Of a stretch of DNA of 5,504 bases, positions 1-4,976 are shown piece after piece. Made by a program: the position numbers and the translations under genes. Position 1 is the first letter of the stretch; each line of letters opens with the position of its first letter. Origin of the DNA: Candidatus Bathyarchaeota archaeon (GTDB lineage: Archaea; Thermoproteota; Bathyarchaeia; Bathyarchaeales; Bathyarchaeaceae); NCBI GenBank assembly GCA_026014605.1, contig JAOZIC010000096.1:10178-15681 (forward strand). The letters run 5' to 3'. The notes under the pieces were generated by a model, which worked only from the letters and a program-made list of their open reading frames with translations, did not search any database and was not told the origin of the DNA.

Positions 1-380
1 GGCAGGTTGCTTTCTCTTACTTCGAGGTAGCACTCTTTGGCGTTGTAGTTTTCCATGGCTACGGTTGCTTGTTGTATTAGTTTGTAGCCGACTCCTTTTC
101 TGTGGTGGTCTGGCAAAACTGCGATAGAAATTACGTGTCCTTTGCGTTTTATTCCAAGGACTTTAAAGGAGGGTATTCCTGTTTCGATGCGGCACATGAT
201 GTAGCCGACTATTTCTTTGTTTGCTTCTGCGACTATGAATGTGTCTGGGAACCGTTTGTATAGGTTCATGAAAAACAGTGTGGTGTAGTTTTCGGGAAGG
301 CATTCTCGGTTTATTCGTATTACGCCGTCTAAATCTGATGGCTTAAACAGTCTAAACTTGTAGTTAACTTCCAAAACCAT
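1..380 (-). CDS. rimI: Ard1/RimI-type N-alpha-acetyltransferase (GNAT), C-terminus cut by window edge
   Basis: This GNAT-fold enzyme should transfer acetyl from acetyl-CoA to the N-terminal amino group of proteins in the cytoplasm. The 126 readable codons run from an ATG at 380-378 off the left edge. A TGA stop lies two codons upstream in frame, so this ATG is the first possible start. Residues 22-32 (RINRECLPENY) match the substrate-site helix of archaeal Ard1, including the Glu of LPENY. Residues 82-98 (HVISIAVLPDHHRKGVG) are the beta4 strand and acetyl-CoA loop. The loop has H93 where Q or R is usual in (Q/R)xxGx(G/A). LEVRESNLP at 119-127 is the usual segment before the missing C-terminal helix. 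The family is about 150-170 aa, so roughly 30-40 residues lie outside the window. The Shine-Dalgarno is weak. The family assignment is firm; substrate range is inferred from Sulfolobus Ard1. Confidence 0.93.
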   Translation of the reverse strand, partial: MVLEVNYKFRLFKPSDLDGVIRINRECLPENYTTLFFMNLYKRFPDTFIVAEANKEIVGYIMCRIETGIPSFKVLGIKRKGHVISIAVLPDHHRKGVGYKLIQQATVAMENYNAKECYLEVRESNL

Positions 381-447
381 AACTCAACCCTGCAATTTTT
401 CTGTTTTTCATGCCCAACCTACGTCAGAGTTGACAGTGTTCTAAGTA

Positions 448-455
448 GATAAAAG
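448..455 (-). promoter_or_regulatory. Possible TATA box for the acetyltransferase gene
   Basis: On the minus strand CTTTTATC lies about 70 nt upstream of the ATG at 380. It would give a leader of roughly 40-45 nt. It overlaps the dyad AGTAAA-N5-TTTACT at 454-470, which could be a regulator site. The call rests only on AT-richness and position. Confidence 0.3.
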
Positions 456-491
456 TAAATATGTTTTACTGCTAAAAACCTGCGCCCAAAG

Positions 492-556
492 TTTGCAGAT
501 ATAAACAAGTCAGCTAAACAGATTACTTTCACCCACCTCTCCCCACTTTGCAGATA
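492..556 (+). repeat. 10-bp direct repeat in the divergent promoter region
   Basis: TTTGCAGATA occurs at 492-501 and again at 547-556, exactly 55 bp apart, between the divergently read acetyltransferase and radA genes. The first copy runs into ATAAAC, a TATA-like stretch. Two identical sites in a promoter region suggest a binding site for a regulator, but a chance repeat cannot be excluded. Confidence 0.5.
498..506 (+). promoter_or_regulatory. radA: Possible distal TATA box for radA
   Basis: GATATAAAC resembles an archaeal TATA box. With the usual spacing of about 25 nt, transcription would begin near 527 and leave a leader of about 110 nt before the radA ATG. It competes with the proximal candidate at 575-581. 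Confidence 0.35.
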
Positions 557-574
557 GTCGTTACGTCACAGCTG

Positions 575-581
575 TTTAAAA
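575..581 (+). promoter_or_regulatory. radA: Possible proximal TATA box for radA
   Basis: TTTAAAA lies about 60 nt upstream of the radA ATG and would give a leader of about 35 nt, long enough to carry the Shine-Dalgarno at 629-633. It sits directly after the 8-bp palindrome ACAGCTGT (568-575) and the ACGTCA motif (563-568). Confidence 0.35.
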
Positions 582-628
582 CCGAAAAACAGACTCCATA
601 ACCAAACATCAAACTTACAACATGAAAA

Positions 629-633
629 GGTGA
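629..633 (+). promoter_or_regulatory. radA: Ribosome binding site of radA
   Basis: GGTGA matches the archaeal anti-Shine-Dalgarno and is separated by six bases from the ATG at 640. It fixes the radA start. Confidence 0.8.
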
Positions 634-639
634 AATTGT

Positions 640-1590
640 ATGGAAGAAAGCGACCTCAAAAACTTACCCGGAGTAGGACCAGCCACAGCAACCAAACTAA
701 AAAATGCAGGATTCACAACTGCAGAAGCAATCTCAGTAACACCCCCCAAAGAAATCTCCGAAAAAACAGGAATCGGATTCAACACAGTCCTAAGCATAGT
801 AAACGGAGCAAGAGAAACACTAGGTATAGACTTCATGACCGCCGAAGACCTCTGGAAAAAACGCCAAGACATGCTTAGATGCACCATAGGCTCAGAAAAC
901 CTAAACCAACTCATGGGCGGCGGAATCGAAACGCAGGCAATGACAGAACTAATCGGCGAATATGGAGTAGGCAAAACCCAAATCTGTCTATCACTGTGCG
1001 TACGAGTTCAACAACCAGTAGAAAACGGTGGACTAGCAGGAAAAGTAGTATACATCGACACAGAAGGCACATTCATCCCCGAACGAGTATTCCAAATCGC
1101 AGAAACACTAGGACTAGACCCACACGAAACACTGGCAAACATATTCCTAGCACGAGCATACAACAGCAGCCACCAAGAACTGCTAACAGAACACCTTTTC
1201 AAATTCTGCCCAGAAAACAACGTCAAACTAGTTGTAGTTGACTCAATGATAGGACATTTCAGGGGCGAATACGTCGGCAGAGAAAACCTCTCAGAACGCC
1301 AACAAAAACTCAACAGCCAACTCCACAAACTACTAAGACTAACCGAAGCATACAACATCGCAGTTGTAATAACAAACCAAGTCCAAGCAAACCCCACAGC
1401 ATTCTTCGGAGACCCAAACAAACCAGCAGGCGGAAACGTCATGGCACACGCATCAACCCACAGAGTCTACCTAAGAAAAGGCGGAAAAGGAACCAGAATC
1501 GCCACAGTCATAGACTCGCCATACCTACCTGAAGAAAAAGCAAGATTCAAAATCACAGAAGGCGGCGTCGAGGACGCTGGAGAAGAGTAA
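640..1590 (+). CDS. radA: DNA repair and recombination protein RadA
   Basis: RadA is the archaeal RecA/Rad51 recombinase. It forms ATP-dependent filaments on single-stranded DNA and carries out strand exchange in homologous repair. The 316-aa product is complete and of normal family length. Residues 9-20 (LPGVGPATATKL) form the N-terminal helix-hairpin-helix. F65-M66-T67-A68 is the FxxA polymerisation motif in the linker. The Walker A motif is GEYGVGKTQ at 106-114 (K112, T113), and E142 in DTEGTF is the likely catalytic glutamate. Walker B is LVVVDS at 197-202. Residues 206-225 (HFRGEYVGREN through SERQQKL) correspond to the L1 region and 246-270 to L2, ending in the ATP-cap segment DPNKPAGG at 258-265. 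The protein is intein-free. The ATG is supported by GGTGA six bases upstream. Codon use is marked: only about 15 of 316 codons end in T by my hand count. The gene is monocistronic, divergent from the acetyltransferase gene and convergent with the flavoenzyme gene. Confidence 0.98.
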   Translation: MEESDLKNLPGVGPATATKLKNAGFTTAEAISVTPPKEISEKTGIGFNTVLSIVNGARETLGIDFMTAEDLWKKRQDMLRCTIGSENLNQLMGGGIETQAMTELIGEYGVGKTQICLSLCVRVQQPVENGGLAGKVVYIDTEGTFIPERVFQIAETLGLDPHETLANIFLARAYNSSHQELLTEHLFKFCPENNVKLVVVDSMIGHFRGEYVGRENLSERQQKLNSQLHKLLRLTEAYNIAVVITNQVQANPTAFFGDPNKPAGGNVMAHASTHRVYLRKGGKGTRIATVIDSPYLPEEKARFKITEGGVEDAGEE

Positions 1591-1607
1591 ACAATCAAGA
1601 ATTAACG

Positions 1608-1623
1608 TTCACTGACAAGTGAA
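1608..1623. terminator. Small hairpin between convergent genes, possible terminator element
   Basis: TTCACT-GACA-AGTGAA is a perfect 6-bp stem with a 4-nt loop, 18 nt after the radA stop. It is followed on the + strand by a TTTT run at 1630-1633. Archaeal termination depends mainly on U-tracts, and this one is short, so terminator function is uncertain. Confidence 0.35.
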
Positions 1624-1630
1624 AGCCTGT

Positions 1631-1682
1631 TTTGACGTAACAGCATGAACTATCACTCATAGCGGGGAGATGTTACGTTAAA
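1631..1682 (+). repeat. 12-bp inverted repeat spanning the radA-flavoenzyme gap
   Basis: TTTGACGTAACA (1631-1642) can pair with TGTTACGTTAAA (1671-1682) across a 28-nt loop. The inner 8 bp are perfect. The 1634/1679 position is G-U in the + strand RNA but C-A in the minus strand RNA, so the full stem forms only in the radA transcript. The right arm covers the stop and last codons of the flavoenzyme gene. A role in 3'-end formation or stability of radA mRNA is inference. Confidence 0.4.
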
Positions 1683-2911
1683 CTGGCTACTTTTTTGTAG
1701 TCAAAGTCCTCGTCTAGTATTGTTTTTTTGTATTTTGTAATGTCTGTTTTTTGGTTTATCAGATTCGTTATAGATGTTACGCCTTTTGTTGTTCCCAGAA
1801 ATATTGCTCCAACGATTACTCCGTTGTCTAATACGAGTTTTTTGTAGATGCCTTTTTTTGGGTCCGCTTTTTTGAGTTCTTCGAGTTTTTTGTCGTCTGG
1901 GTTTACGTTTCCGATTGATGTGAGGTCTATTCCGACGATTTTTAGTGTGTTTGAGGGGATTGTTCCTTCGTAGTTGATTTGTTGTGTTGTGAGCATGTTG
2001 GTTGCTGCAATGTTTGCTTGTTGTATTGCAGCGGGTATTATTCCATAGATTTTGCTTTCGAATTCTGCTATGTCGCCTGCGGCATATACGTCGTTTGCGC
2101 TGGTTTGCAGGTGGTTGTTGACTATGACTCCTTTGTTTACTTTGATTCCTGATGTGGATGCTAAGTTGGTGTTGGGTCGTATTCCTGCGGATAATAGAAC
2201 TAGGTCGCCGCTGATTGTTTGGTTGTTGTCAAGCAAGATTTCTGTGCCAGTTTTTTTGCCTTGAATTTCGGCTGTTTTTGCGTCTAAAACTACGTTGATT
2301 CCTGTTGATTCGATCTTGCTTTTTAGTATGGTTGCGCCGTCTTGGTCTAGTTGTCTTGGGAGTAGTCTTTGATGCATTTCTAGAACTGTGACGTGTTGAC
2401 CAAGTTTTCTTAGGCAGTACGCAAATTCGAGTCCCAAAAGTCCTCCGCCGATAACAACCGCTTTTTTGGTGGTTTTGGCGTATTCTTTTATTGTTAATGC
2501 GTCTTGCATGTACCGCAGAGTGTATACTCCTTTTGTTTCTACGCCTTTGATTGGGGGAATAAATGGGTGGGCTCCGTTTGCTAGTAATAGTTTGTCATAT
2601 TTTGCGGTTGTTTGGTCGTCTAGCAGAATTTGTTTTTGTTTGGTTTTGATTTCTGTCACTTTTTTGTTTAAGTGAACATTGATTCCCTTTGTTTTGTACC
2701 ACTGTTCTGAAAAAAGGTAGACGTCTTGGGGTTGAGCCTGCCCAGACATTACTTCGTAGAGTCTTGGGCGAGGATAGTAGTTGTGGGGTTCGTCGGTGTA
2801 TACATCAACATTGGTCTTAGGACTTTTTTCTTTGATTAACCTAGCCGCTGTAACACCAGCAACGCCGTTACCAACAATAATTATGTTAGATGACTTATCC
2901 AATTTTGGCAT
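1673..2911 (-). CDS. FAD-dependent NAD(P)H oxidoreductase (pyridine nucleotide-disulfide oxidoreductase family, NirB/rubredoxin-reductase-like)
   Basis: This 412-aa soluble flavoprotein should pass electrons from NAD(P)H through FAD to an unidentified acceptor. The first Rossmann motif GNGVAG is at 14-19 (FAD). NYYPRPRLYEVM at 44-55 is typical of the nitrite-reductase/rubredoxin-reductase branch. GGGLLGLE at 155-162 is the second Rossmann motif, with E178 at the end of the next strand, which suggests NADH over NADPH. AGIRPNT is at 242-248, and VYAAGDIAEF at 275-284 binds the FAD ribityl chain. The C-terminal part, about 310-412, would be the small reductase domain. The only Cys is C166, so there is no CxxC disulfide, which argues against thioredoxin or dithiol reductase activity. 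It follows the JAMM gene by 18 nt, probably in one transcript. The start is ambiguous: the Shine-Dalgarno abuts this ATG, while a TTG at codon 4 (2902) has better spacing. No rubredoxin, rubrerythrin or other obvious partner is nearby, so the acceptor cannot be named. Confidence 0.93.
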   Translation of the reverse strand: MPKLDKSSNIIIVGNGVAGVTAARLIKEKSPKTNVDVYTDEPHNYYPRPRLYEVMSGQAQPQDVYLFSEQWYKTKGINVHLNKKVTEIKTKQKQILLDDQTTAKYDKLLLANGAHPFIPPIKGVETKGVYTLRYMQDALTIKEYAKTTKKAVVIGGGLLGLEFAYCLRKLGQHVTVLEMHQRLLPRQLDQDGATILKSKIESTGINVVLDAKTAEIQGKKTGTEILLDNNQTISGDLVLLSAGIRPNTNLASTSGIKVNKGVIVNNHLQTSANDVYAAGDIAEFESKIYGIIPAAIQQANIAATNMLTTQQINYEGTIPSNTLKIVGIDLTSIGNVNPDDKKLEELKKADPKKGIYKKLVLDNGVIVGAIFLGTTKGVTSITNLINQKTDITKYKKTILDEDFDYKKVASLT

Positions 2912-2918
2912 TCACCTC
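2912..2918 (-). promoter_or_regulatory. Ribosome binding site of the flavoenzyme gene, unusually close to the ATG
   Basis: GAGGTGA on the minus strand ends at the base just before the ATG at 2911, with no spacer. It is 9 nt from an in-frame TTG at 2902-2900. It lies inside the 18-nt gap after the JAMM stop, which supports coupled translation from one mRNA. Confidence 0.7.
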
Positions 2919-2929
2919 TTTTTGATAGT

Positions 2930-3334
2930 TTATTTGGTTATCACGGTTACTTTCTCAAGGTTTCCGTCTGTTAACTGATACGCACCAAGCTCGCCATCGG
3001 TAGTAGACAAAATCAGCCATATTGCGTCTCCCCACAGTTTCATAGATTTAAGGTCAACAGCAGAGGGCACAGCAGGTGCGGGGTGTGAATGGAATAAGCC
3101 GATAAACTCGTAGCCCTGTTTTTCTGCATCCATGAAAGCTGAAACAACTATTTCGGGGTCTACTTCAAATTTTACAACGGACCCGAGCCTGTTTGCGACA
3201 ACCGTAACCGTTTTCACTACAGCCTCATTTTGGGGCAGGTCACCAAAAAGCAGCGCAACAGCCTCAACGGGGTGCACATCATTTGCGTGGTTTCTAAGCA
3301 AGTCTACATGCGTTTGTTGCAACCGTAAAATCAC
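2930..3334 (-). CDS. JAMM/MPN (JAB1, Mov34) family zinc metalloprotease
   Basis: The 134-aa protein is a single MPN domain, the size of archaeal stand-alone JAMM proteins. Known members remove ubiquitin-like SAMP modifiers (Haloferax JAMM1), and bacterial relatives cleave sulfur-carrier tails (Mec). The catalytic glutamate is E24 in HPVEAVALLFG. The metal site is H82-S-H84-P, then S91-x2-D94. All four signature groups (Glu, His, His, Asp) are present, so it should be active. The spacing from H84 to S91 is one residue shorter than the usual HxHx7Sx2D. The Cys usual in the EACGLL segment is V26. The start is a GTG at 3334 with GGAGTG seven bases upstream; the frame is open to a stop near 3368 but has no ATG there. 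It is the first gene of a two-gene unit with the flavoenzyme. The substrate is unknown: desampylation, carrier-protein processing or another isopeptide cut are all possible. Confidence 0.9.
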   Translation of the reverse strand: MILRLQQTHVDLLRNHANDVHPVEAVALLFGDLPQNEAVVKTVTVVANRLGSVVKFEVDPEIVVSAFMDAEKQGYEFIGLFHSHPAPAVPSAVDLKSMKLWGDAIWLILSTTDGELGAYQLTDGNLEKVTVITK

Positions 3335-3430
3335 CGAACAACACTCCAGTTCGACAAAAGGTACAGGTTACAGGATGCTTTTAGGTTTTCAGTTTATGAA
3401 ACATATTATCAGATAGTTTATTCTGGTTTT

Positions 3431-3437
3431 GTATAAA
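3431..3437 (-). promoter_or_regulatory. Possible TATA box of the JAMM-flavoenzyme operon
   Basis: The minus strand reads GGTTTATAC here, close to an archaeal TATA box, about 100 nt upstream of the GTG at 3334. It sits in the 5-bp dyad GGTTT-N5-AAACC at 3425-3439, so a bound repressor could block it. A weaker alternative, ATAAA at 3393-3397, would give a shorter leader. Confidence 0.4.
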
Positions 3438-3482
3438 CCGCCAATTCTTGTTGGTTCGAACAAAAAACACGTGAGCCATACA

Positions 3483-3490
3483 TTATATTT
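3483..3490 (+). promoter_or_regulatory. TATA box of the zinc-ribbon gene
   Basis: TTATATTT lies 57 nt upstream of the first possible TTG start at 3540. Initiation would fall near 3512 and leave a leader of about 30-45 nt. It overlaps the A/T palindrome at 3487-3501. Confidence 0.5.
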
Positions 3491-3501
3491 TTTGAAAAAA
3501 T
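3487..3501. repeat. 15-bp A/T palindrome with central G
   Basis: ATTTTTTGAAAAAAT has perfect 7-bp arms around a central G and overlaps the TATA box of the zinc-ribbon gene. It may be a regulator site or simply bendable promoter DNA. Low-complexity A/T runs make chance formation easy. Confidence 0.45.
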
Positions 3502-3539
3502 TTAACTGCTAAACAATAATAGAATCTGTAGCGACAACT

Positions 3540-3905
3540 TTGAGGTTGCAACCTGTTTTGACAACTAAAAAACAAAAGAAGAAAAAGAAACAAAAGCAGA
3601 AAACCGTGCTTAAAGAAAAGAAAGCAGAAAGCCAAAAGTTTTCGCAGTTGCTTGAAGTTTTAGAAGAGCTTGAAAAAGACGAAAAACATGTTGAAGTTCA
3701 GATTTGTCCAAACTGTAAAAGTCCCCGAGTTCGAAGAGCTAAATCAATGAGTGGCGACATGTCAGGGCACGCAGGTTTACTGCCTGAAAAGCATGAGTGC
3801 CGTGATTGTGGTTGGCAAGGAAGACTATTAGTTAAGGCAACAAACAAAAAGTTAGGCATAAAAGAAGTAGCAATAATCGCTGAGGCAGCTGACACAACTG
3901 AATAA
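3540..3905 (+). CDS. Small Lys-rich zinc-ribbon protein of unknown function
   Basis: I do not recognise a named family. The product is up to 121 aa. Residues 10-35 are strongly basic (about half Lys, several Gln) and probably disordered. Residues 35-50 (SQLLEVLEELEKDEKH) look like an amphipathic helix. A four-Cys zinc site follows: C56-P-N-C59 and C87-R-D-C90 with 27 residues between, then GWQGR at 91-95, the usual look of a zinc ribbon. The loop 68-80 is Ser/Gly/Met-rich. A nucleic-acid or RNA-polymerase/ribosome-associated role fits the basic tail plus ribbon, but that is inference. The start is uncertain: there is no ATG before residue 70, and TTG occurs at 3540, 3546 and 3558. GAGGTTG at 3542-3548 lies 9 nt before the TTG at 3558, which may be the real start and would give 115 aa. 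About a quarter of codons end in T, unlike radA. It is convergent with the next gene, leaving a 12-nt gap. Confidence 0.8.
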   Translation: MRLQPVLTTKKQKKKKKQKQKTVLKEKKAESQKFSQLLEVLEELEKDEKHVEVQICPNCKSPRVRRAKSMSGDMSGHAGLLPEKHECRDCGWQGRLLVKATNKKLGIKEVAIIAEAADTTE

Positions 3906-3917
3906 GTTTTGAAGCAG

Positions 3918-4814
3918 TTACAACCGTTTGGCAACTGGTGCAGTTTGTTTTTGGGGCATTTTAGGTTCAGGTTTTTGTTCTGTTTGTGTCGCATCAACAG
4001 AATCTTGCTTTTTGGCGTCTTTTGTTGTTGAAGGCTTTTTGGGTTCTTTAGCTTCTTTTGTTTTGGGCATTTTGGTTTGTTTTACAGATGCAGTATTTCC
4101 GGTAATGGCGTCAATTAACAGGTGCACCCGTTTTTTTGATGCCGTGTTTTCAACTGTAACGTCAAACATCGGCTTGTATATTACTGCGCGCTCTGTAACT
4201 TTGAAGCACTCGTTATGGATGGTCAAGATGTCTGGTGGTCGTTGTACAAGTTTTGACTTGAGCAGTTCCAAGTCTTTTTCTGATGTAAGTTCATCGTTCT
4301 TGAATTGTGGCTCAATTTGGTTTAGAATATCTTCAGGTTGCTCTTCGAAAGCCAAGAACGGAAGTTTTTGAATTCCAACTTCGTTCCATTCTTTGTCAAA
4401 AATTATGTTGGCTTTTCTCACAAATTTGTAACGACCAGTTCCAGTTAGCTGCACTATCTTACACGAAATATCAAGAGAATCCGTCAACGATTTTGGCGCA
4501 ATTCTTTCGCCACAAATAGTGAGTTCTTGCATAGTTTCCTCGACTTGAATATTATGCAACCACTTTTTGGAATAATCAATACTGTACTCGCCATCAACAA
4601 ACACGTAAGGCTCAAAATATTTGTCGATTGAAACAACGTGAATTTCTTCAGGTTTAGGTTTCATGAAAATAAATTTGCGAAACAGTTGGGTCTTCATGTT
4701 TTCGGCAGTTGCTTTTACTGTTTTAATGTCGACACGCGACTTGTAAACAATAAGTTTTCTTCCAGCCACCTGCTGGGGAACATTGAAACTTTTTGACACT
4801 GGAGACTCCACCAT
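3918..4814 (-). CDS. Conserved-looking protein of unknown function with charged low-complexity tail
   Basis: The 298-aa product is not recognised. It has no signal peptide or membrane segment and is presumably cytoplasmic. Residues 1-240 look folded and beta-rich. One block, 56-82, reads EEIHVVSIDKYFEPYVFVDG and onward. A second, 198-240, includes ERAVIYKPMFDVTVEN and LLIDAITGN, a beta-hairpin pattern ending in D-x-x-T-G, vaguely like PepSY-type modules. Between them is an acidic helical stretch at about 157-190. Residues 245-298 are a tail of Lys, Pro, Thr, Ala and Gln with repeated KE/KP units, likely disordered. Two Cys (C101, C118) lie in the middle and C203 near the end; none forms a CxxC. 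The ATG at 4814 has only a weak Shine-Dalgarno. A GTG at codon 6 (4799) has GGAG six bases before it and is a fair alternative. The gene is divergent from the PAC2 gene across a 162-nt promoter region with a palindrome. That it is a real gene is supported by its length and ordered residue pattern. Confidence 0.8.
   Translation of the reverse strand: MVESPVSKSFNVPQQVAGRKLIVYKSRVDIKTVKATAENMKTQLFRKFIFMKPKPEEIHVVSIDKYFEPYVFVDGEYSIDYSKKWLHNIQVEETMQELTICGERIAPKSLTDSLDISCKIVQLTGTGRYKFVRKANIIFDKEWNEVGIQKLPFLAFEEQPEDILNQIEPQFKNDELTSEKDLELLKSKLVQRPPDILTIHNECFKVTERAVIYKPMFDVTVENTASKKRVHLLIDAITGNTASVKQTKMPKTKEAKEPKKPSTTKDAKKQDSVDATQTEQKPEPKMPQKQTAPVAKRL
3943..3979 (+). terminator. T-rich stretch downstream of the zinc-ribbon gene, possible terminator
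   Basis: Three T-runs (TTTTT at 3948-3952, TTTT at 3959-3962, TTTTT at 3972-3976) start about 40 nt after the zinc-ribbon stop. They lie within the antisense of the convergent gene's Lys-rich tail. U-tracts are the main archaeal termination signal, so they could end the + transcript, but the same runs are also expected from Lys codons. Confidence 0.25.
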
Positions 4815-4819
4815 TCTCT

Positions 4820-4834
4820 AAAATGAGTCATTTT
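4820..4834. promoter_or_regulatory. Perfect 15-bp palindrome, candidate operator of a divergent promoter
   Basis: AAAATGAGTCATTTT has 7-bp arms around a central G, with core TGAGTCA. It starts 6 nt upstream of the minus-strand ATG at 4814. It abuts an AT-rich stretch at 4830-4848 that could act as TATA box in either direction. On the minus strand that box would place initiation almost at the ATG, so the 298-aa gene may be leaderless or nearly so, and a protein bound here would cover its start site. Confidence 0.5.
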
Positions 4835-4916
4835 TATTATTGTTTATGAACACAGAGTCCATATCAGTCATCAACAAAAAAACCAAAAAAATTGTGCAAA
4901 GACGAAGTACCCCAGA

Positions 4917-4926
4917 AATTATTAAT
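4917..4926 (+). promoter_or_regulatory. Possible TATA box of the PAC2 gene
   Basis: AATTATTAAT lies about 55 nt upstream of the GTG at 4977 and would give a leader of about 30 nt. The AT-rich run at 4831-4848 is an alternative with a leader above 100 nt. Confidence 0.35.
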
Positions 4927-4976
4927 GAGCAAAAACATAGACAAATCATTAGACTTTGTTTTTGGAGCTGGAAAAC

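Noticed and set aside
630..1442. Alternative open frames over radA on both strands (for example 879-1241 + and 1008-1442 -)
   Set aside because: They lie wholly inside radA, whose motifs are complete. The low T content of radA removes stop codons from the other frames, which explains their length.
3132..3416. 94-codon open frame on the + strand opposite the JAMM gene
   Set aside because: Antisense of a gene with a clear catalytic motif; composition is Ser/Thr-rich with no family features.
3446..3466. GGTTCGAA resembling a tRNA T-loop
   Set aside because: The flanks do not form a T-stem and no acceptor, D or anticodon arms can be built around it; it is just part of the palindrome GTTCGAAC.
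3563..3600. Lys-codon run in the zinc-ribbon gene as a possible slippage or repeat element
   Set aside because: The AAA/AAG/CAA codons are irregular, not a simple tandem repeat, and the frame continues cleanly into the zinc site.
3928..4371. 147-codon open frame on the + strand opposite the 298-aa gene
   Set aside because: Its Ser/Phe/Val-rich sequence is the antisense of Lys- and Glu-rich coding, with no start signals or recognisable motifs.
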